DNA of 64,000 nucleotides from Epiperipatus broadwayi. Taxonomy: Eukaryota; Onychophora; Udeonychophora; Euonychophora; Peripatidae. The notes under the pieces were generated by a model. It was given only the letters and a program-made list of their open reading frames with translations, had not been told where the DNA came from and ran no database searches. Every line of letters begins with the position of its first letter. Positions within the stretch are counted from its first letter, which is position 1. Shown here one piece after another: positions 59,476-64,000 of the stretch. The translations under genes and the position numbers were made by a program. The stretch spans positions 618,001 to 682,000 of the forward strand of contig JAQFVV010006475.1 in assembly GCA_028023455.1 (NCBI GenBank). Reading direction: 5' to 3'.

Positions 59476-59743
59476 TTATAAAATATTTAATAAAAATAAG
59501 AAAAGGTTAGAAGTTGATTTATAATATAAGAAAAATGACAATAATATGTATTAAATAGTAGAATAAATGTTAAAGTTTTATAATTATAATAAATAATAAA
59601 ATAAAGTGATATAAAATAAATGTGGATAGAATTATTTAAGAGTAAAGTAATAAAAGAGGACATGATTATTTATAATGGTCAGGTTAAAATGCATATTTTA
59701 TTTTTTTGTTTTATTTTGTCTATTTAATTATGTATATGAATAT
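59476..59743 (+). pseudogene. Penelope right arm, 3' non-coding, middle piece
   Basis: It matches the reverse complement of about 53410-53685 almost throughout (for example GTAGAATAAATGTTA, AAAATAAATGTGGATAGAA). No coding content. It is bounded by LTR-B on the left and LTR-C on the right. Confidence 0.9.
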
Positions 59744-62722
59744 TGAAACAGTCGATCTTAGTTCAAGATCGAGTTTCATTATTCTACCACTTAACCCACA
59801 TTTCATCTTGCTCCTTTTTTTAAATTTTTATCACATGTATATAAACTATATGTATATTTCTGAGAAACGTCTATAAAAGTTACAAATATAAATTTTAAAT
59901 CAAATTTCTTTAATTATTTTGATATTAATGTCTATAGATACGACTCAGATATGTACGTATAGTAACGGAGCAGATATATATATATAAAAGCACAAACAAA
60001 TATTGTAAATAATTTTGTATTTTTTTTCTTTAATTATATCTTAATTATTTTGTAATTATTTTTAGTTATAAAACTACATAAAAATTCAAGATGGAAGATG
60101 CAACCGCTAACTGTCCAAGAGTAATTAAAAGGGCGGAAACATTAGTATGTTTCATGATTTTAAAAGGAATTTTTAAATCAAAATTAATGAAAGTAAAATT
60201 TAAAACAAAGCTAATTGTTTTTGAGTTATCATTTAACATTTTATCAAATCTATTTCCAATCTGGAAATTGATTTGAATCTATTTTTGGACAGTTATCTAG
60301 CGATTGCATCTCTAATAACAATAGAGAAAATATTTCTATAGATTCAGTATTACATTTGAGTTAAGAAGTTTAATTTAAAACATTCTTTAAATAACTCAAA
60401 ACTGGTATAAATAGGGCTAAAAATCTATTGTCTTAGAGTTAGGTCAATTGCTGCTAAACCAACTTGATATCTTTTTCATTTTTAAAATGGTTTTTGGGTA
60501 GAGCGACCTAAGCTGCCTTTCCCTCCATCTTCAGCCTGACTCTTTGCCATGCAGAGATGTAACTCCTATCAATTAAAGAATGCTACCATATCCAGAAGAT
60601 TCATCCTTACTTCATCCCATAGAATCATGAGTAACAAGCCCAAAGTCATTATCATTGCATTATGTGAATTCTAATTACTAACTCTTAAAAAATTTGATGT
60701 TTCTTTATGTTAAACCTCTTGTTAACTCGCTAATCAGCGAGCATGTTAAACTAATAATTATTTTTTTAGTATTGATTCTCTATAACCTAAGCTAATCTTA
60801 TTGTAAAATATCTCATCCAACTCATACTTATTTTTCTTATAATCTAGTGCGGTTATAATTTAATTTTAATGATATTTTTATATTTTCTCTTAATTTTTAT
60901 TTGTAAATGCCAATTAAACCCAGTCTTATGAACCTCTTCTATATCCCGCTGTGGAATAGAAAAAAAAAAAGGGGGGGGGGAATTAATTATTTCATGTCTA
61001 TTTCTAAATAGCTTGTAAGATTGAGTTTGTCTGTTAAAGGAATATATGTTTTTTAAAAATATTTGATCGTAAATTTATACAAAATGTATAAATACTTTTC
61101 AATCTGGGGTGGATATTGGTGTCTGTTAATTTTTTTATTGATCATCATCGCCAAAAAAAGGCTGGTGACCCAAGTACTATTTTATTTGCACTTTAGTGCG
61201 CGAATTTTTGTTTTTTTATATGTTAGAAAAATAGTATTGGTTCAAGACGGGGGAGAAATGCACGGTTTATTACTTATTGTTTTAATTTCTGATTAATGAC
61301 TTTATCTTACATGGGTCATTATTTTAACATATCATTACGTATTTGTTAAAACACTTAGGGCTTCACTTTAGTATTTAAATCTAATGATTTTATATTCTTA
61401 TAATAGCATTGCTAGCATATGTCAGACATTATTAATGAGCCACATAAGGGCTTTGATCTTGATTTGCCCATACTTCATTCCTTGTAGTCCTGCTTCGTTT
61501 GTCATTCTTCTCCTCAAAGTATATATTTATATACTGCTCAAATCTGTCTGTACATCATTCCAGAAGATTCGGAGCCTTCCATCTTTGTGTTCTCGTTTGT
61601 AACAGGGGTCTAAGTCTACTCCCTGGAACAAGCAGGTTAGTGTAGCTAAAGTTCTGTATGGCTTTGCTATGATCTGGACCCATAGCAACTTCCTACCTAC
61701 CTTTCCATTTTTGGTACTGCTCAGCCTGAAGCTGGCCTACCATCTTAAAACAGAAGAATGAAGTTTTCTCGACCGAAGTTGCCATTTTCTCTGTCACTGA
61801 CATGATGCTAGTACAGCAATTTCTTATATTTTGTTTTTAGCCTGTTTAACAAAATAAATCATAATGATGTGTAATAATGAAACGTTCTTCTCTTTAAATA
61901 TTTTTCATTGGAGTTTTAGATCCAATTTCTTATGAAGCTGCGTTCTTCTTTATTTAAATAAGCCGTTCCTATATTTATAGAGTTTCACAATATTTGATTG
62001 TTAAATGTCGAAAATGTAAATTAAATAAATGTTTTTAATATACTTACGGATCAGAATGTATCCTTATTTACTTGTTATAAATTAATGCTATGAATTGAAA
62101 TAAAGCTATGTATCCAATGCCACGGGCATTCAATTAAAGTTGTATAAACAACGAAACTCTATTGTCATATCTTTATGCTTTTTAATGTATAAACATCCAC
62201 CAAACACTCAGATAAATCTGTTTTTGTAATATTAAATAAAATCCGATTTCCAAATATACGTTCAGTATTGTAACTCCACACTCAATTGATATCTGTCAAA
62301 ATAAAAATAATCAACTCCAGTTTGTAAAATATTTGTAACCAAAATAAAGTTTAAAATGCGTGTTTTTTTATATAAAATCATCTTGAGTTTTGTCAAAATA
62401 AATATTCAAACTTAATCCCGTTGTTCGAATCTCATTAATATTTTTATGTATGTTTTAACTTATATCTCGGGTTCACTCAATCTCTCATCATCATCACCAG
62501 TTAAGTTCTCATGCAAAACGTTGTAGCACCAGGCCAGGATAGAATGAATTCATGTGGTATCACTGTAGGTGTTGTCCATAGTGTTATAGATTTGGGGAAG
62601 GGGCAAATAGATTAGAGTTCATAATTGCTCCTGACCTGTGTATCTTGGGCATGATTGGATTCGGGGTACTTTTGTAGAGATTCTAAATCTAGTTGGATGG
62701 ACATACACTTTCGACTGGTACA
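59744..62722 (+). mobile_element. solo LTR-C, inserted in the Penelope right arm
   Basis: It starts TGAAACAGTCGATC and ends CGACTGGTACA. ATAT flanks both ends (59740-59743, 62723-62726), and the left Penelope arm shows the empty site with one ATAT. The first 35 bases (59744-59778) form a hairpin (TGAAAC/GTTTCA plus TCGATCTT/AAGATCGA, AG bulged). A TATA box is at 60406-60413. The last 120 bases resemble the G2 LTR end in reverse: CCTGACCTGTGTATCTTG, ATTGGATTCG and GGTACTTTT are shared. This is the only plus-oriented solo LTR here, and the longest (2979 bp). It carries no gag or pol. Confidence 0.95.
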
Positions 62723-62858
62723 ATATGTGTATAAGGGTATTAATTATATATTTGAATATTGTAGCTCTGATGTGACTGCAGGATAGTCAAAACTGTTAGT
62801 TTTGATATAAATAAATAGTATTGATAAAGTGTTTAAGAAAGCTGTAAATGGTATGATA
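62723..62858 (+). pseudogene. Penelope right arm, 3' end
   Basis: It matches the reverse complement of 53287-53412 (for example AATAAATAGTATTGATAAAG, GTGTTTAA). Both copies end in AAATGGTATRATA, marking the element boundary. Confidence 0.85.
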
Positions 62859-63559
62859 TGTTAAAATAGAAATCAATCCATAGGAAAAGGAAGAAGAAAA
62901 TTATATTACTTCCTTAATTGTAAGTTCTTTTGGGGGAAAAAAAGATTTTGTGTATTATGCAATAAATAACCAACTTTATGGAATCTTCTTTACTTATGAT
63001 TTTTTTTATATATCAAATTTGTGTTCTAAAATATTGTAAATACATTTCTGATTTTTTTATTATTATTTAATTTGACATTTTTTGGTTATGATAATGTGGA
63101 TTATGATCAGTAATAGTTTATTGCAGCAGAATGCGCTGTAAAAGTTTTTTTATTATCTTTAGATATTTTAAAAGAGAAATTTTGCATTTATTAATTGGCT
63201 TTTATCATTCACTTTTTAAAAACCAATATGAAACACAAATAAATTTAATTGATTATTGTTTAGGAGTACAAAAAAAATATGATCACTGGAGCTAATAAAA
63301 CTGGTGCCACTATCTATAAACCTTAAGCTCCAGAATATATCATTCTACAAATGACATTACTCATATGAAATATTAAGTAAAAATATAACTGCAAAATCAA
63401 AAAAAAATAATGCCTAAAATTTAAATTAACTAGTTTCATTGCTAGTCAAATATTGGTAAAAAAAAAAGGTGCTTCATAATATAATGTTAAGAGGTAACAA
63501 ACAATATTAGACTAGTGCCATAGCTATTCAGATATTTTGCTAGTTTTATGATTTGTTGT
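62859..63559. other. AT-rich sequence, nothing recognised
   Basis: No coding frame or repeat was identified. Confidence 0.5.
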
Positions 63560-64000
63560 TTGTTATTCAACACATTGGTAGAACAGCAGATTTAAGAGCT
63601 AAAGCTTATAGAGTTTCACCAAAATCTCTCCCCTATACTAGCTCTGTAAAACTGACAATGAAACCCTCCAGCACTTTTTACTCAAATGTCTCTTTCTGCT
63701 TGGAGGGAGACGTGTCATCAACTCTTGCCATTCCTCGCATAGGAACACCATCTTCAACCTACAAGAATCCATAGAAACAGGGGTCTTTGCAACAGTTTTC
63801 CTCATCTGTTCACTCTGGCTGCTCCAATGTGCTATTATTTTTGACCAGAGAGTACATTCAGTGAATCAAAAACTATTGGACCTAATTCGCTCTCTCAAAA
63901 CCAGAGATACCAAACTAGCCCTTACCTCCGCTCTCACAGATACTTGGGCAATCATTCAACTCCCATCCTCTCAGCCTTTGTCACAGGACTCAACCATTTA
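63560..64000 (+). pseudogene. possible LINE C-terminal tail (zinc-binding block), runs off window
   Basis: Base composition changes to near-balanced at about 63560. One frame reads LCKTDNETLQHFLLKCLF (about 63640-63695), preceded by a stop; a Cys, then ETLQHFLLKC, resembles the C-x-x-C...H-x4-C block found at the C-terminus of several non-LTR retrotransposons. The same frame stays open to the window end and encodes a hydrophobic stretch (VFATVFLICSLWLLQCAIIF) and then a polar tail. The overlapping frame at 63553-63774 is less likely real. A host exon with one membrane segment is the main alternative. Confidence 0.4.

Overview
The window is very AT-rich eukaryotic DNA. It shows no bacterial-style operons and no host gene that I can recognise. 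Almost everything interpretable is a transposable element or tandem repeat, mostly decayed and often nested. The mixture (Ty3/Gypsy-type LTR elements with a tRNA-Lys primer site, RTE-like and Jockey/CR1-like LINEs, a Penelope-like GIY-YIG element, hAT-like ends, tRNA-related SINE-like repeats, interstitial TTAGGG-like repeats) fits an invertebrate animal with a repeat-rich genome. A mollusc or other lophotrochozoan is my weak guess. All alignments were done by eye.

Layout. 1-7785: LTR element G1 (+), with 2.2 kb LTRs around a decayed gag-protease interior that lacks reverse transcriptase. 7786-15130: AT-rich DNA with a 206-bp tandem duplication and a 1.5 kb terminal-inverted-repeat element carrying two telomere-like arrays. 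15132-23580: decayed Gypsy-type element G3 (gag, protease, RT, RNase H, integrase), split by solo LTR-E at 20513-22107. 23580-28900: mostly featureless. 28917-31540: triplet and polypurine/polypyrimidine arrays around a minus-strand LINE. 31920-32463: a hAT-like end and a large palindromic element. 32990-38310: RTE-like LINE split by solo LTR-D (35000-37928). 39186-42426: a palindromic MITE and SINE-like repeats. 43866-52062: LTR element G2 (-), with 2.7-2.9 kb LTRs, a clear tRNA-Lys primer site and a non-coding interior. 53287-62858: a 5'-truncated Penelope-like element arranged as a giant inverted repeat, split by a TIR transposon in the left arm and by solo LTR-B and LTR-C in the right arm. 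63560-64000: a LINE-like tail.

The most striking result is that G1, G2 and solo LTRs B, C and D, with LTR-E as a looser member, appear to belong to one family. They share long LTRs, a sense-strand start of TGAARC that folds into a terminal hairpin, a 3' end resembling GACCGGTACA, and 4-bp target duplications where these can be read. The Penelope inverted repeat supplies the uninterrupted target sequence for three insertions, so their boundaries can be set to the base. This gives a relative order: Penelope inverted pair first, then the TIR transposon and the two solo LTRs.
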